Assembly (NCBI GenBank): GCA_022606425.2
Contig: JAHDVF020000074.1
Span: 496,001-560,000 of the forward strand
Direction: 5' to 3'
DNA length: 64,000 bases
Source: Lepidostoma basale
Lineage: Eukaryota > Arthropoda > Insecta > Trichoptera > Lepidostomatidae
Shown here: positions 21,260 to 31,200 of the stretch, one piece after another
Layout of the letters: each line of letters starts with the position of its first letter
How positions within the stretch are numbered: position 1 is the first letter of the stretch
The notes under the pieces: model-generated
Told to the model about the DNA's origin: nothing
Database searches by the model: none
What the model saw: only the letters and a program-made list of their open reading frames with translations
Program-made: the position numbers and the translations under genes

Positions 21260-21897
21260 AAAGTTATTTAATTTAACAGTTTAAAATAAAAAATATTATA
21301 TGCTACATGTTTCAGAAGTGAGCTCATCCATCCTTAGGCGTTAATATAACTAAATCAAAACCAAAGAATGATTTATGAAGTAAACACATTATGACTAATC
21401 CTTAAAAGTGCAAATTACAGGAGGGATACACACATTTACTTGTATGTAGAAAAACAATCCAAAATTACAATTGGGAAAAACCTAAAAAAATATGTTCTAC
21501 TCGTATTGTATTTTTTTATTATTTTAATGGTAAACTTCATAAGTCCTTCGCTGATTTTGATTTAGTGATTTACACTTTAGGATGGAGGGTGTAAACTTCG
21601 AAACATTAAGTGTCTAATATTTTTGTTTTTGTAAAAGTATTTAATAATTAAAGTGGATAATATAGTGTTTAAAATTCTACTTCCAAATAAAAAAAGGAAT
21701 TCCACAGCGTTAATGACCTAACCTTTAATGAAGTATTTGGTATTTTGTTGAGACACTCTATGAAGTACAAAATAAAGCAATTATGTTTTATTGATATGAA
21801 TGTATTATTAGATTAATTACTTGTTTTGTGATATATTTTGAAACGTGAATTGTTTTACTCATCACATATAATCTCTTATTTAAATTCTAGAAAATAC
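21260..21897. other. AT-rich DNA with weak repeat traces
   Basis: Pairs of TGTTTCAGAAG and CTTCGAAACATT near 21310 and 21595 suggest another decayed inverted-repeat element. No gene. Confidence 0.35.
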
Positions 21898-21901
21898 TTT
21901 A

Positions 21902-22012
21902 CTTCTTCTTTTTCTGGTGCCGTGTCAAGTACCCCAACGTTGAATATTACTGCAGCGAAATCATTTCTGTCCTGCGCTACTTGGAATATATTCTCCTTGG
22001 AGCATTAAATAA
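21902..22012 (-). mobile_element. LINE family F C-terminal fragment
   Basis: Minus-strand translation gives ENIFQVAQDRNDFAAVIFNV, then LDTAPEKEE, and ends in a GAAGAAG tail at 21902. The same ending occurs at 34059, 34985 and 42780. Confidence 0.7.
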
Positions 22013-22820
22013 TATTAATATGTTGCCGATAACCTTGCCTTAAAAGCTTCCAAATCCAAGTACCTACACGGAATACTAATATTTTTCTTTATTATAAGCT
22101 ACTGCTCGCGTAATAAATCGCTTTAATATATTTTTTCATTTACTTTAACATGTAAAACATATCACAGCATGAAACCAGTTTTAAATATGTCCTTGGATTA
22201 TTTTTATAAAAGATGTTATAAATGTTTTACTAACATTCAATCCTTTGTTTGATAAATATATTTTCGTCGACACGATATTTTGTAGTAGCGTTTAAATTGT
22301 TTTCACTCTTCCTTTTCAAGATGTATAATTCCAAAGTGCATTTAATATGTAATGTATGTTAGGATTTCTGTGCCAGATCTTCCCTGGACCATTTGAGACT
22401 GGGCGGACGCCTGTGGGTAGTGGGCAATGGGTAATAGACGACATTTCCCCGAGAAGATAATATGCAGCAAATGAAAGGCTTAAGTCCAACCACGTGGAAT
22501 ACCATACATTTACCGGAATTGAATTTGCAAACATCACATAAACCTGTCTTGGATCGGCTTAAACCAAAATGCAATAGTATGATAAAGTTAACAACGTTTT
22601 TTTTAAACCATAGTAAATTTATTTTATTTTATATTTCATTTAAAATAATTTTAAAAATAGGCGAAAACCGGAAAATATAATTATTTTTATACGTAAGTTT
22701 TTTAACTTAAGTGCTTTTTAATGTGTAGGTAATTTTTCAAAAAAAAAAATTCTTTGAACTCGTAATTGTAGTTCCTTGAAAGTTTTTCACGATGACACAT
22801 GAAAATGAAACACAAACTAG
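22013..22820. other. AT-rich DNA with a GC-richer patch
   Basis: The patch at 22360-22460 (GACTGGGCGGACGCCTGTGG) has minus frames of about 70 codons with no recognised motif. It might be an old repeat. The rest is unassigned. Confidence 0.3.
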
Positions 22821-22834
22821 AACTTGTTTTATAG

Positions 22835-22900
22835 CACTGACCGGTTTCGGTTGATTTCTCTCCCATTCAGCGATAGCCAGCGGTCGTAACTAGTCAGAAC
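22835..22900. repeat. Decayed AAACCGGT-type motif
   Basis: GACCGGTTTCGGTTGATTTC followed by CATTCAGCGATAGCC resembles, on the minus strand, the hairpin-GAAACCGGTC motif. No arms were found. Confidence 0.4.
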
Positions 22901-23470
22901 CGTAATATTACATAAACAAGTGGAGTATTATACAACTATGTATTTATATATTTAAACCTAAAAAATAAATAACATTTATGAAAAAAAAAATTAATAGATT
23001 CAAAAGAAATTTATATATCGTCAAAGAAAAATATTTTTTTCATTAAGTTAAAAATAATAATTTGCGCATTTATGGTGGTAAATTCCTCCTTTTGTCAACA
23101 TTTATTTAAAATGATTTAATAACAGCATAAATATTGTCTCTTGAACAATGACCTAAAACTCTATAATAAATATTTATTAGAATAATTTTATTATATTTTA
23201 TTACCTACATAAATAAGTTTTAACTAATTTATCTAATAAAATATAATAAAATTATTATAACAAATATGTTTCTATATGTTTCTTTAGAAATATACAATAT
23301 ATATAGAGACAATTGATAATGTCTTACCAATATGAGACAGTCACTACGATAAAACTTCTACAATTAGAAGTTTTCGTCAATATAAAATATTTACCAGTTA
23401 TAAGAAATAGCTTTATATACAAGACATTTATTACATTTCATTAAAATTTATTTGAGTTTATTTTTCTCTT
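22900..23470. other. AT-rich DNA with a hairpin
   Basis: ATAATTTTATTATATTTTAT (about 23180) and its complement (about 23235) form an AT-only inverted repeat. No gene. Confidence 0.4.
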
Positions 23471-23474
23471 TATT

Positions 23475-23640
23475 TTTCTCTTTATGTTTAGAATGCTTTA
23501 CACCTTAATCACAGAGAGAATGATATAAAAGTGTTATTGTTCTCCCGATGATGAACGTGAAAAGCCTTCGAAACATGTCGAGAAGAATAAACTCAAAAGT
23601 TAAAAAAACAGTGTTTCAATTCATAAAAAAATGTCACTAA
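23475..23640 (+). repeat. Fold-back repeat, CGAAACATGTCGAG family
   Basis: The right half at 23541-23585 reads CCGATGA, one base, hairpin, GAAACATGTCGAGAAG. The left half is a decayed inverted copy (GTTTAGAATGCTTTACACC). The end TTCAATTCATAAAAA matches 10960-10990. Confidence 0.7.
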
Positions 23641-24527
23641 TTAATTCTACGGATTTTATTTACGTCAATTATTATTCAGGAATTTCCTATTCAGGTTTGA
23701 ATTAAATATAAGTCTAGACAAATATGATGACTTTGAATTACTCAGGAACTCATCAGGAAAGCGACACATTGTTGAGTTGGGAAACAATGGGAGTAATTAT
23801 TTTAGGATAAGTTCTTCATACATATTTGCTCAGTTCAGCATTATTATATCATAATTGGTATTATATTATGGTTGTATATTCTAAAAAGATGATAATGAAT
23901 ATTATATAAGTACAAAGTCAATAATTTGAATTGTTTTAATTTCTAGACTTCAGTTCTTGTCATCACAGTTGTCATCTTTAACAATTGTTTGAGTGATTAT
24001 TTTAAACATATGATCTTCCAAGACAAAACTAGCTCTTAAAAGTGTAATTCTCTCTTTCTCACAGAAATGATGTTAACAAATACAATTATCACTATTAAGA
24101 GTAACCCTAACAATATTAGTTATAATGATCTATGAATCCTCAAAAGGGGAAACCATGAGACATGCTCAAATACAAGAAACAAAAATATATAATATATACG
24201 TAATTACGATTTATTTTACTTTAAAACTATTGTTGATTCCCTTTTTTAAATTCAAGAGATATTCAATTCAGCATGGCTTCCATAACAAGATTTCAGTAAA
24301 AACATTTATTCTTTTAATATTTGTCATAAGCATAGAAAAGATTTGCTTAATTCCATAATTCAACTCTTATTTTTTTATTTTAATTCATATTTTTTTAACT
24401 GTGAACATAAAATTAACTTTTGAATATATTTAATTTATATTTAAAAAAATATTTTAATTTACAGTTAAAGTGAATGGTGCACTTAAAGTTGTAATCGCAA
24501 ACAATGGCCTAATCAATAAATCTAAAA
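23640..24527. other. AT-rich DNA, no gene recognised
   Basis: The frame at 24125-24358 has no recognisable motif. Confidence 0.3.
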
Positions 24528-24728
24528 TTGCAGTGAACAATCGTTCTTGTACCGACCCTATATGTATGGAAGTAAAGCATAGAACTGGCAAAAGAAGGAT
24601 GAAAGTACAATAAATGCAGTAAAAATAAGATATCTTAAACGAATGTGTGGAAAATCTATGTACGATAGAGTGCCGAATGAAAATATAAGAAGTGAATGCA
24701 GTGAGAATGAAAATGTTATCTAAAAGAA
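24528..24728 (+). mobile_element. LINE family A relic, first piece of a nested locus
   Basis: Family blocks CGTTCTTGTACCGACCC, TATGGAAGTAAAGC, AACTGGCAAAAGAAGGATG, ACGAATGTGTGG and ATAAGAAGTGAATGCAGTG appear in order. The copy is then broken by a SINE (24729-24976) and by Copia (25023-29340), and it resumes at 24981-25022 and 29346-29430. Internal sequence between the first and second pieces was lost before the insertions. Confidence 0.8.
24722..24728. repeat. Candidate left TSD of the SINE
   Basis: AAAAGAA here and at 24977-24983 flank the SINE. The A-rich sequence merges with the poly(A) tail, so the call is moderate. Confidence 0.55.
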
Positions 24729-24980
24729 GACGACCTTCGTGGCAGAGTGGTTACGAGCTCTGACTTCCATGCCGAAGGTCCTGGGTTCGATTCCCGGCGA
24801 TGGCAGTGTGATTGTCACACTGTCTTTGATCTGGTGTAGAATTCACGTGACAATAAAATGGCGATAGATTGGCTACCTATCACATGTCACGAGAATCAAT
24901 ATAATAGCTAAAATATAAAAATTATACTGTAATTGGGTCCAAACGACCTGTTGTGTACATAAAAAAAAAAAAAAAAAAAA
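24729..24980 (+). mobile_element. Full-length tRNA-derived SINE with poly(A) tail
   Basis: The head begins GACGACCTTCGTGGCAGAGT (A-box region) and contains GGGTTCGATTCCCGG (B box). The body has GTGTGATTGTCACACTGTC, AATTCACGTGACAATAAAAT, GGCGATAGATTGGC and GTCCAAACGACCTG, and ends in 20 A at 24961-24980. This is the best copy of the family and shows its full length of about 230 bp plus tail. It sits inside the LINE A relic. Confidence 0.88.
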
Positions 24981-25022
24981 GAATACCGAGGAAAACGTGA
25001 GTAGTCATATTGTAGCAGGAAT
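24981..25022 (+). mobile_element. LINE family A relic, second piece
   Basis: TACCGAGGAAAACGTG continues the family A sequence after the SINE. The last five bases (GGAAT) are the Copia target site. Confidence 0.75.
25018..25022. repeat. Copia target-site duplication, left
   Basis: GGAAT here is repeated at 29341-29345, as made by Copia-type integrases (5 bp). Confidence 0.95.
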
Positions 25023-25140
25023 TATAATAAATTAAACACTTGAGTGAGGGATACGAACTAAACTTTATTGTTACAAAGTATATATTACATGTATTCAAAG
25101 ATAGATGGCGCTACTGATATTGTCGATACATAAAATAACA
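25023..25140 (-). repeat. 3' LTR of the Copia element
   Basis: 118 bp, identical to 29223-29340. On the element strand it starts TGTTATTTTATG and ends TTATTATA, so the 3' end lacks the usual CA. An AATAAA signal lies at 25069-25064 (minus). Confidence 0.95.
25064..25069 (-). terminator. AATAAA polyadenylation signal in the 3' LTR
   Basis: AATAAA on the minus strand within the LTR would direct 3' end formation of the element RNA. Its twin is at 29264-29269 in the 5' LTR. A TATATAC sequence lies about 15 nt upstream and may be the TATA box, which would make R very short; this is inference. Confidence 0.6.
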
Positions 25141-25150
25141 TCCCTACTTA
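25141..25150 (-). other. Short polypurine tract beside the 3' LTR
   Basis: On the element strand AAGTAGGGA directly precedes the 3' LTR. It is the only purine-rich candidate for plus-strand priming and is short and interrupted by one T. Confidence 0.5.
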
Positions 25151-25183
25151 TCGCAATATCCACTATCACACATAAATATAAAT

Positions 25184-28100
25184 TTAATCTAAACAAACTA
25201 TCCCAAGAAGTAACATAAATTTATAATGCTTTGCTGAACACAAACTTTTCGTTAAAATGTCAGCTGGCATATCAGCTGTTGGCACATACAGTACTTTAAC
25301 AATTTTATCTTTTACTAAATCACGACAAAAATGATATTTGATATCAATATGCTTTGTACGTTTATGAAAGACTGGGTTTGCACACAACTTCTGCGCGCCT
25401 TGGTTATCATTGAATATGCTTATTGTGTACATTTTATTGGTTATTTCATACTGTAATTCCTTAAGATATAATGCTTCTCTACATGCCTCAGATAGACCAA
25501 TATACTCTGATTCAGTACTGGAGAGGGCTACACATTTCTGTTTCCTACATTCCCATGATATTGCACCATGAGACAACAAAAAACACATCCCAGTATATGA
25601 TCTCCTATCTTCAGAGTTAGAAGCCCAATCAGCATCTACATAGCCTCTTATTTCTGAGTTACCATCTTTACAATATTTTATTCCATAAGATTTAGTTCTT
25701 TTAAGATATCTCAATACTCTCTTTGCATATTCCCAATGCTGTTTAGTGTGGCAATTATTGAATTGACTCAAAAAACTTATAGAATAACTAATATCTGGCC
25801 TAGTTAAGACTGACAGGTACATCAAACTGCCAATTAGTTGTTGATAGGGCACACATTTATTTACACCTACTTCACCCTTACTTACATTTAATTTGACCTC
25901 CATAGGTGTATCAACAACCTTACAATCACTTAAATTAAATTTGTTCAATAATTGATCAATATAAGTTTGCTGGCTCAAAGTTACATATCCTTTATCTTTG
26001 TTAAAGGTTACATTCATTCCAAGACATAGTTTAACATCACCTAAGTCTTTAATGCTAAACTTATTAGATAAAATCTGTTTCAAGCTCTTAGTTTCAGTTT
26101 TATCGTTGGAAAATATAAAGAAATCATCGACATAGACTGTTACAATGGTCTTACATTTGTTATTATCCTTTATATACATACATGGCTCTATTTTTGATCT
26201 TTCATAACCATTACTGATCAAACAATCGTCTACCTTTTTATTCCAGGCCCTAGAGGCCTGCTTAAGTCCATAAATGGCCTTTTTAAGTTTTAATACTTTA
26301 CTAACTGAACTACTATTATAACAATCTGGCATTTTCATATAAATGGTTTCCTCTAAATCACCATTTAAGAACGCAGTCTTAACATCTAAATGAGTGACAT
26401 CTAGACCCAACTTTACAGACAATGCAAATAATAGTCTAAGAGTTGCATGTCTCACTACAGGCGAAAATGTTTCAGTATAGTCCACACCATGTTTTTGGGT
26501 GAAGCCCTTTGCGACTAGACGAGCACGGTAACGCACATTGTTTTCACTATCGTACTTTTTCCGCAACACCCACTTGCACTGCACTATAGTACCATCTTTT
26601 GGAACATCTACGAGTTCCCACGCACTATTTTTCTCGAACGACTGTAGCTCTTCCTGCACTGCCGCTAACCACTGTGCTTTCTCAGGTCCTTCCAAGGCTT
26701 CTTGCAACAATATCTCACCCGTGAACATTTGGTCATCTTCTATGCAAGCACTTGCAAATCCAAATCTGTCTGGCTGCTTTCTATGCCGAGGACCACTTAT
26801 TGTGTTGACATTGTTGAGTATTATGGAGTCTTCACTGTCTGTTGCACCAGACTCTGAGCTATCCAATGTTTCATCTTCACAAGGTACATACATTTCACCA
26901 CTGTCATCCATGTTCAAGCTATCTGATTGTTCATGTGAATCTTCCTGAAGTGTCAAACCTTCTTCCCCTACTGGAACTGTATTCACATCATCTGAACAAT
27001 GTTCCTGTACCTCCAGAAGATTATTCTCTGTCTCTATCTTCTCCAATACTATAACATCCCTACTGGTAGTGATGACATTAGACTTCGGGTTGTAAATCCT
27101 GTACCCTTTGACTTCATTAGAATAGCCGACAAGGATACATTTTTCAGCTTTTCTGTCCCATTTCAATCTCTTTTGTTTTGGCACATGTACCATAATTATA
27201 CTACCAAAAATACGTAGGTGACTTACATCAGGCTTTCTGTCTGTCCATATCTCGAAAGGAGTTTTATAATTTAAGGATGTAGTCACAGTTCTGTTCTGTA
27301 AGTACACTGCAGTGTGTGCAGCCTCTGCCCAAAACCTTTTCTCGAGACCTGCATCGAACAACAGACACTTGGCTTTCTCAACAATTGTCCGGTTATATCG
27401 CTCCGAGAGTCCATTCTGCTCTGGCGTGTATGGGTTTGTTTTCTGATGTACTATCCCATGCGACATCAAAAAATCATCAAACTTGCTGTTGCAGAATTCT
27501 GTCCCATTGTCACTTCTCAAAATCTTAATCTTGCGATTAAGTTGATTCTCAACCTCTGCTTTGTATTGTTGAAAGCATTTCAACGCCTCATCCTTTGTTT
27601 TTAGGAAATAAATATATGTCATACGACTAAAATCATCGATGAACAGCATAAAGTATCTCGAACCACCTATTGACCGATTTTCCATTGGTCCACAGAGATC
27701 GGTATGCACAATATGTAACAACTCAGTACTTCTGCTACCTTCTTTGGGAAAAGGCAACCGGCTTTGCTTGCCCTCACAGCATGCGACACATGATGACTTG
27801 GACATATCAATCTTACTATCAATTGTCAATCCCTCTACAGCATCTTGCATCTTGTTCAAATACTGGCTGTTGACATGACCCAAACGTCGATGCCAAACTG
27901 CACTGGACACAGTCATTGCAGTTGCTGAACAATATTCAGACATATTCAGTTTATATACACCATTCAACAGACATGCTGTAGCCACAAGTACTCCTGCCTT
28001 ATTGAAAATCTGACAACCATTGTTGTTAAATAAAACTTTGTTTCCTTTGGATATAAGTTGACTGACAGACAACAGATTTGTAGTCAACTTTGGTACGCAC

Positions 28101-29125
28101 AATACACCTTCCACTGTAATATCGTATTCACAGGCGTGCGTCTTTGTCGTAATCTGCACATCTCCAGTACATAATACAGGTACTTTATTTTTGTTTGCCA
28201 CGACAATTTCCTTAATCATAAGATCCCGCGACACATTTGACAACCATTCTTTGTTCGCGGTAAGATGAACACTCGCCCCGGAGTCAATATACCAATCGCT
28301 TTTGCAAAATTCACCATTCAAGAACACGGTGCTAAACGCATTACTGCTTGTACGCTCATTATTATTTGTATTCGATGAACTTTTGTTCGAAAATGTACAT
28401 TGATTTCTATAATGGCCTGTTTGTTTACATCTATAACATGTTATGACTTTTGGTTTTGACTTTGACATATGGGCATTGTCTTTGGTTGAAGTGCTACCAA
28501 CTTTCCGGTTCTTCTTATAACTCGCAAACGCACCACTGGAATTGAAAGCGCTGCTGTCGCCTCCGTTTCCGCTTTCTTCCATGTCCAACAACTTTGTTTT
28601 AATGGCGTCTGCTGTCAATGATATGCCGCAATGCTCGATCGCCATTATCATAGGGGAATATTTTTCTGTTAATCCCGCTAACAAAAGCGATGCGACCCAC
28701 TCATCATTAATTTTGAAACCCGTACCACTCAATTTCTGGCTTGTTTCAATTATCTGTGTCACGTACGAAGTCATTGAAACACTATTCTCGAGTCGAATGG
28801 AAATCAAACTCCTCAGCAAACTGATCCTTCTCGTAAATCCTGAGTCATCGAATAGGTTCTTCAATTTCTTCCACAGCTCATGGGTCGTTTGTACATCTTT
28901 TATGTGTACGTACAGCGACGAATCTATTGTGAAAATAAGTTTGGCTCTGGTTTTTGCGTCACCTGCTGCTCCTATTTCTTCTGGTACTGTCTCCGACTTG
29001 ATGCAATCAGACAGCCCCTCCAGAATTAAGAAATTCTCAGCCGCAAAAGCCCATTCACTGTAATTCTCCCGCCCTTTCAGTTTAGGCACACTGACATGAT
29101 AGTTCGTCGGCATTTTCACAGTCAC
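25184..29125 (-). CDS. Copia gag-pol polyprotein (1313 aa)
   Basis: A single frame encodes all functions for retrotransposition through virus-like particles. Gag is residues 1-225, followed by one zinc knuckle (C230-C233-H238-C243). The aspartic protease has D281-S-G. The integrase zinc finger is H412-H417-C446-C449, and the catalytic core has D476, D539 and E575 with the Copia spacing of 62 and 35 residues (TPEQNGLSERYN around E575). An acidic linker spans about 695-770. The reverse transcriptase carries D914 and YVDD at 998-1001. RNase H has D1164, E1205 and D1240 (ALSSTESEY). The length is close to known insect Copia proteins. Every key residue is present and no stop or frameshift is seen. 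The first ATG (29125) is taken as start; a second Met follows at residue 5. Gag and Pol share one frame, so the Gag:Pol ratio must be set by processing or splicing, as known for Drosophila copia. Plus-strand frames here are shadows. Confidence 0.97.
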   Translation of the reverse strand: MTVKMPTNYHVSVPKLKGRENYSEWAFAAENFLILEGLSDCIKSETVPEEIGAAGDAKTRAKLIFTIDSSLYVHIKDVQTTHELWKKLKNLFDDSGFTRRISLLRSLISIRLENSVSMTSYVTQIIETSQKLSGTGFKINDEWVASLLLAGLTEKYSPMIMAIEHCGISLTADAIKTKLLDMEESGNGGDSSAFNSSGAFASYKKNRKVGSTSTKDNAHMSKSKPKVITCYRCKQTGHYRNQCTFSNKSSSNTNNNERTSSNAFSTVFLNGEFCKSDWYIDSGASVHLTANKEWLSNVSRDLMIKEIVVANKNKVPVLCTGDVQITTKTHACEYDITVEGVLCVPKLTTNLLSVSQLISKGNKVLFNNNGCQIFNKAGVLVATACLLNGVYKLNMSEYCSATAMTVSSAVWHRRLGHVNSQYLNKMQDAVEGLTIDSKIDMSKSSCVACCEGKQSRLPFPKEGSRSTELLHIVHTDLCGPMENRSIGGSRYFMLFIDDFSRMTYIYFLKTKDEALKCFQQYKAEVENQLNRKIKILRSDNGTEFCNSKFDDFLMSHGIVHQKTNPYTPEQNGLSERYNRTIVEKAKCLLFDAGLEKRFWAEAAHTAVYLQNRTVTTSLNYKTPFEIWTDRKPDVSHLRIFGSIIMVHVPKQKRLKWDRKAEKCILVGYSNEVKGYRIYNPKSNVITTSRDVIVLEKIETENNLLEVQEHCSDDVNTVPVGEEGLTLQEDSHEQSDSLNMDDSGEMYVPCEDETLDSSESGATDSEDSIILNNVNTISGPRHRKQPDRFGFASACIEDDQMFTGEILLQEALEGPEKAQWLAAVQEELQSFEKNSAWELVDVPKDGTIVQCKWVLRKKYDSENNVRYRARLVAKGFTQKHGVDYTETFSPVVRHATLRLLFALSVKLGLDVTHLDVKTAFLNGDLEETIYMKMPDCYNSSSVSKVLKLKKAIYGLKQASRAWNKKVDDCLISNGYERSKIEPCMYIKDNNKCKTIVTVYVDDFFIFSNDKTETKSLKQILSNKFSIKDLGDVKLCLGMNVTFNKDKGYVTLSQQTYIDQLLNKFNLSDCKVVDTPMEVKLNVSKGEVGVNKCVPYQQLIGSLMYLSVLTRPDISYSISFLSQFNNCHTKQHWEYAKRVLRYLKRTKSYGIKYCKDGNSEIRGYVDADWASNSEDRRSYTGMCFLLSHGAISWECRKQKCVALSSTESEYIGLSEACREALYLKELQYEITNKMYTISIFNDNQGAQKLCANPVFHKRTKHIDIKYHFCRDLVKDKIVKVLYVPTADMPADILTKSLCSAKHYKFMLLLGIVCLD

Positions 29126-29208
29126 AGCGTTAATTATAGTTTATCTCAATCTGCAAAGTCTATTTCACTGATAATGTCCACGAAAATTGCGAGAAAAACT
29201 AAAAAATA

Positions 29209-29222
29209 CTGGGCCCATAACC
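29209..29222 (-). other. Primer-binding site: initiator tRNA-Met anticodon arm
   Basis: The element-strand sequence GGTTATGGGCCCAG lies immediately after the 5' LTR. It is the exact complement of the anticodon stem-loop of insect initiator tRNA-Met (CTGGGCCCATAACC). It is therefore primed by a cleaved half-tRNA, as in Drosophila copia, rather than by a tRNA 3' end. Confidence 0.9.
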
Positions 29223-29340
29223 TATAATAAATTAAACACTTGAGTGAGGGATACGAACTAAACTTTATTGTTACAAAGTATATATTACATGTATTCAAAG
29301 ATAGATGGCGCTACTGATATTGTCGATACATAAAATAACA
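29223..29340 (-). repeat. 5' LTR of the Copia element
   Basis: 118 bp, identical to the 3' LTR. It should hold the promoter; GTAATATATAC on the element strand is a TATA-like candidate. Confidence 0.95.
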
Positions 29341-29430
29341 GGAATCGAGAAAAAATATGCTTAGAAAGAAAAGTGTGGCAGTCCATTATTTCTGTCTACC
29401 CATTTGGATAGATGGCGTGATGGTAAGGTA
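29341..29430 (+). mobile_element. LINE family A relic, third piece (after Copia TSD)
   Basis: GGAAT (29341-29345) is the right TSD. From there the family A ending resumes: TCGAGAAAAAATATGC, AAGTGTGGCAGTCCATTATT, GATGGCGTGATGG. Its (TTAG)n is reduced to TAAGGTAG. Confidence 0.85.
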
Positions 29431-30270
29431 GTTTTATTTTTTTTAAATAATATATAATATGTGTGATATTTTAAGTTATATCGCCTAACGGAAAAACTTG
29501 AAAACCACTTGGTTAACAATGGAAGATCTTGCGGGTCAAAGTTTTCAGAAATATAGACCGACTGTAAGTGGGGGAGTATGAGGTTCTATTTAAGAGTTAA
29601 AGTTTCATAGGTCAGAATCGATCTAAGGGGACATAGAAAACAAGAACGCAAACACGACCAAATAAGAACAAATTGCCAGGTACACGAGTACTTTACCAAA
29701 TGTTGAAGATTTTCTATAGATACGGGACTACTACAATATTATATTATAATATAATAGCTTTGGCATGTATTGTACCAAACACATTCTAAGTTGTATTCTA
29801 ATTTGTTCTTTTTTAAAGATATGTAACGTAAAAATATGTAATTTTCACATCATTTATATGTACTAAAATAATATTTCTAATTTAAGATCATTTTAGAAAA
29901 ATTTATCAAATATTATTAAGGCGTTAACACTGTGAAATTCTAGAATGACAATTTTGTATGAATTTAAACTTGAAAAGCATAGTCGGGGTAGTTTTAAAGT
30001 CGCGCCTATAAGAGATAAGGCAGAGGAAGCCAGGTTGATATGTTTAACCACGACATGCACCTAGAAGATAATCACATTATAAAGTCGGCTATTCGAATTT
30101 CAACGATCAAGTGGGATAGGGGACGGCCTTTGGTGACATGGAGGTCATTTTTCATGGGCACATTCAAGAAATATTTAGTCAACAGAGCATACATTATCAA
30201 ATGTTTTATGACGATGGCATTATCAAATATGTTATGTATTTGATAATCTTTATACACTATAGTATGTAGA
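29431..30270. other. Unassigned DNA with traces of repeats
   Basis: AAGGCGTTAACACTGTGAAATT at 29918-29940 followed by TGACAATTTTGTATGAATT matches the family at 60010-60060. The frame 30040-30243 (with KWDRGRPLVTWR) resembles a LINE C-terminus but is decayed. No host gene. Confidence 0.4.
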
Positions 30271-30274
30271 TTCG

Positions 30275-30545
30275 AGAAGTTTTATTATATTATAATTTAT
30301 GGAAATGACGTCTTTCATCTTTTAAGCCATGATCTAATGTCATTAATAATAAGTTGTACATTTGTTTGTATATTTACACTTGTACTATGTATTATCTAAT
30401 ATCACTTACATATTTCATTTGATAATGCCTTAGAAAGGTGAAACATGTCATTTCTATCAACTATAATAAAACTTCTAGAAAACAGACGGAAAAACTATTT
30501 AATATGAAGTTTAACATCATTGTTCAAGACACAATAAATAACATT
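30275..30545. repeat. Fold-back element, GAAACATGTC family, long loop
   Basis: The left arm (AGAAGTTTTATTATATT, GGAAATGACGTCTTTC) and right arm (GAAACATGTCATTTC, AATAAAACTTCTAGAAAACA) face each other across about 90 bp. The right motif at 30419-30444 reads TTGATAA, one base, GCCTT, AGA, AAGGT, GAAAC. It ends with the CAAGACACAATAAATAAC flank. Confidence 0.75.
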
Positions 30546-30940
30546 AATAAACTCAGATGCGAGAATTCCGCATAAAACGCTATTTTAAAATGTTAAAGTA
30601 ATTAAAATCAATGATCGTAAAAAGGTGTAGTACAGATACACCCCACGACGTAATGCATTAAAATTTCCAACCCCCTGCTGCCTGGAGGTAAAGCTAATTG
30701 CGCTATCGGTTTAAGAAGTGGTTCCATAAATAATCATCAATCCATGGGGAGGTTTAAATTAAATAGCCGGCATGAGAAAATAAGCAGTGTAAGACAATAT
30801 TTTTTAATATATCAAAACAAAATCGATGGCAGGACAAGCTCTCAAAAATTGGGGTTGCCAAAAATATATTAAGTTTATTATTATATTTCGACGCCAGACA
30901 ATGGTTAGCGCCTAAATAAAAAAAATATATTTTGGCTACA
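30546..30940. other. Unassigned DNA
   Basis: GC is higher at 30620-30720 (CCCCTGCTGCCTGGAGG). The frame 30754-31038 (minus) is a shadow over a SINE. Nothing else is recognised. Confidence 0.3.
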
Positions 30941-30942
30941 GG

Positions 30943-31066
30943 CATGACTGCCACACCGAAGGTCCCGGGTTTGGTTTCCGACGATGATAGTGTGAAAAAA
31001 ATTACGCTGTCTTTGATCTGGTGGAATCCACGTGCCAAAAAATGGCGATAGACTAACTATATATCA
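30943..31066 (+). mobile_element. tRNA-derived SINE, 5'-truncated
   Basis: It starts inside the tRNA-like head (ATGACTGCCACACCGAAGG) and keeps a mutated B box (GGTTTGGTTTCC). It continues through TTACGCTGTCTTTGATCTGG and ATGGCGATAGACTA. Confidence 0.75.
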
Positions 31067-31107
31067 AATGGATGCTGATTAACTGACTAACTATATATCA
31101 ATGATAA

Positions 31108-31200
31108 ACGATACTGCACTCCATTCTTCTCTTTTCCAACATCCACAAAATAAATCTAAAACAAAGTATATAAAATAAAATAAACAAAATAAAAATAATT
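31108..31200 (-). mobile_element. SINE C body with internal deletion
   Basis: CTGCACTCCATTCTTCTCTT joins directly to CCACAAAATAAATCTAAA, skipping the GC-rich centre seen at 50920-51000. No LINE A tail is attached. Confidence 0.55.

Larger units (their letters stand above)
25023..29340 (-). mobile_element. Intact Ty1/Copia LTR retrotransposon
   Basis: The 4318-bp element lies on the minus strand. It has identical 118-bp LTRs, a tRNA-iMet primer site next to the 5' LTR, one uninterrupted gag-pol frame and a 5-bp TSD. The leader between LTR and ATG is about 97 nt and only 43 nt follow the stop codon, so it is compact. Identical LTRs and an intact frame imply a recent insertion that may still be able to move. 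The host sequence it interrupted is a LINE A relic. Confidence 0.97.

Noticed and set aside
26538..29063. Plus-strand frames inside the Copia element
   Set aside because: They lie antisense to the intact gag-pol frame, lack motifs and mirror its codon pattern.
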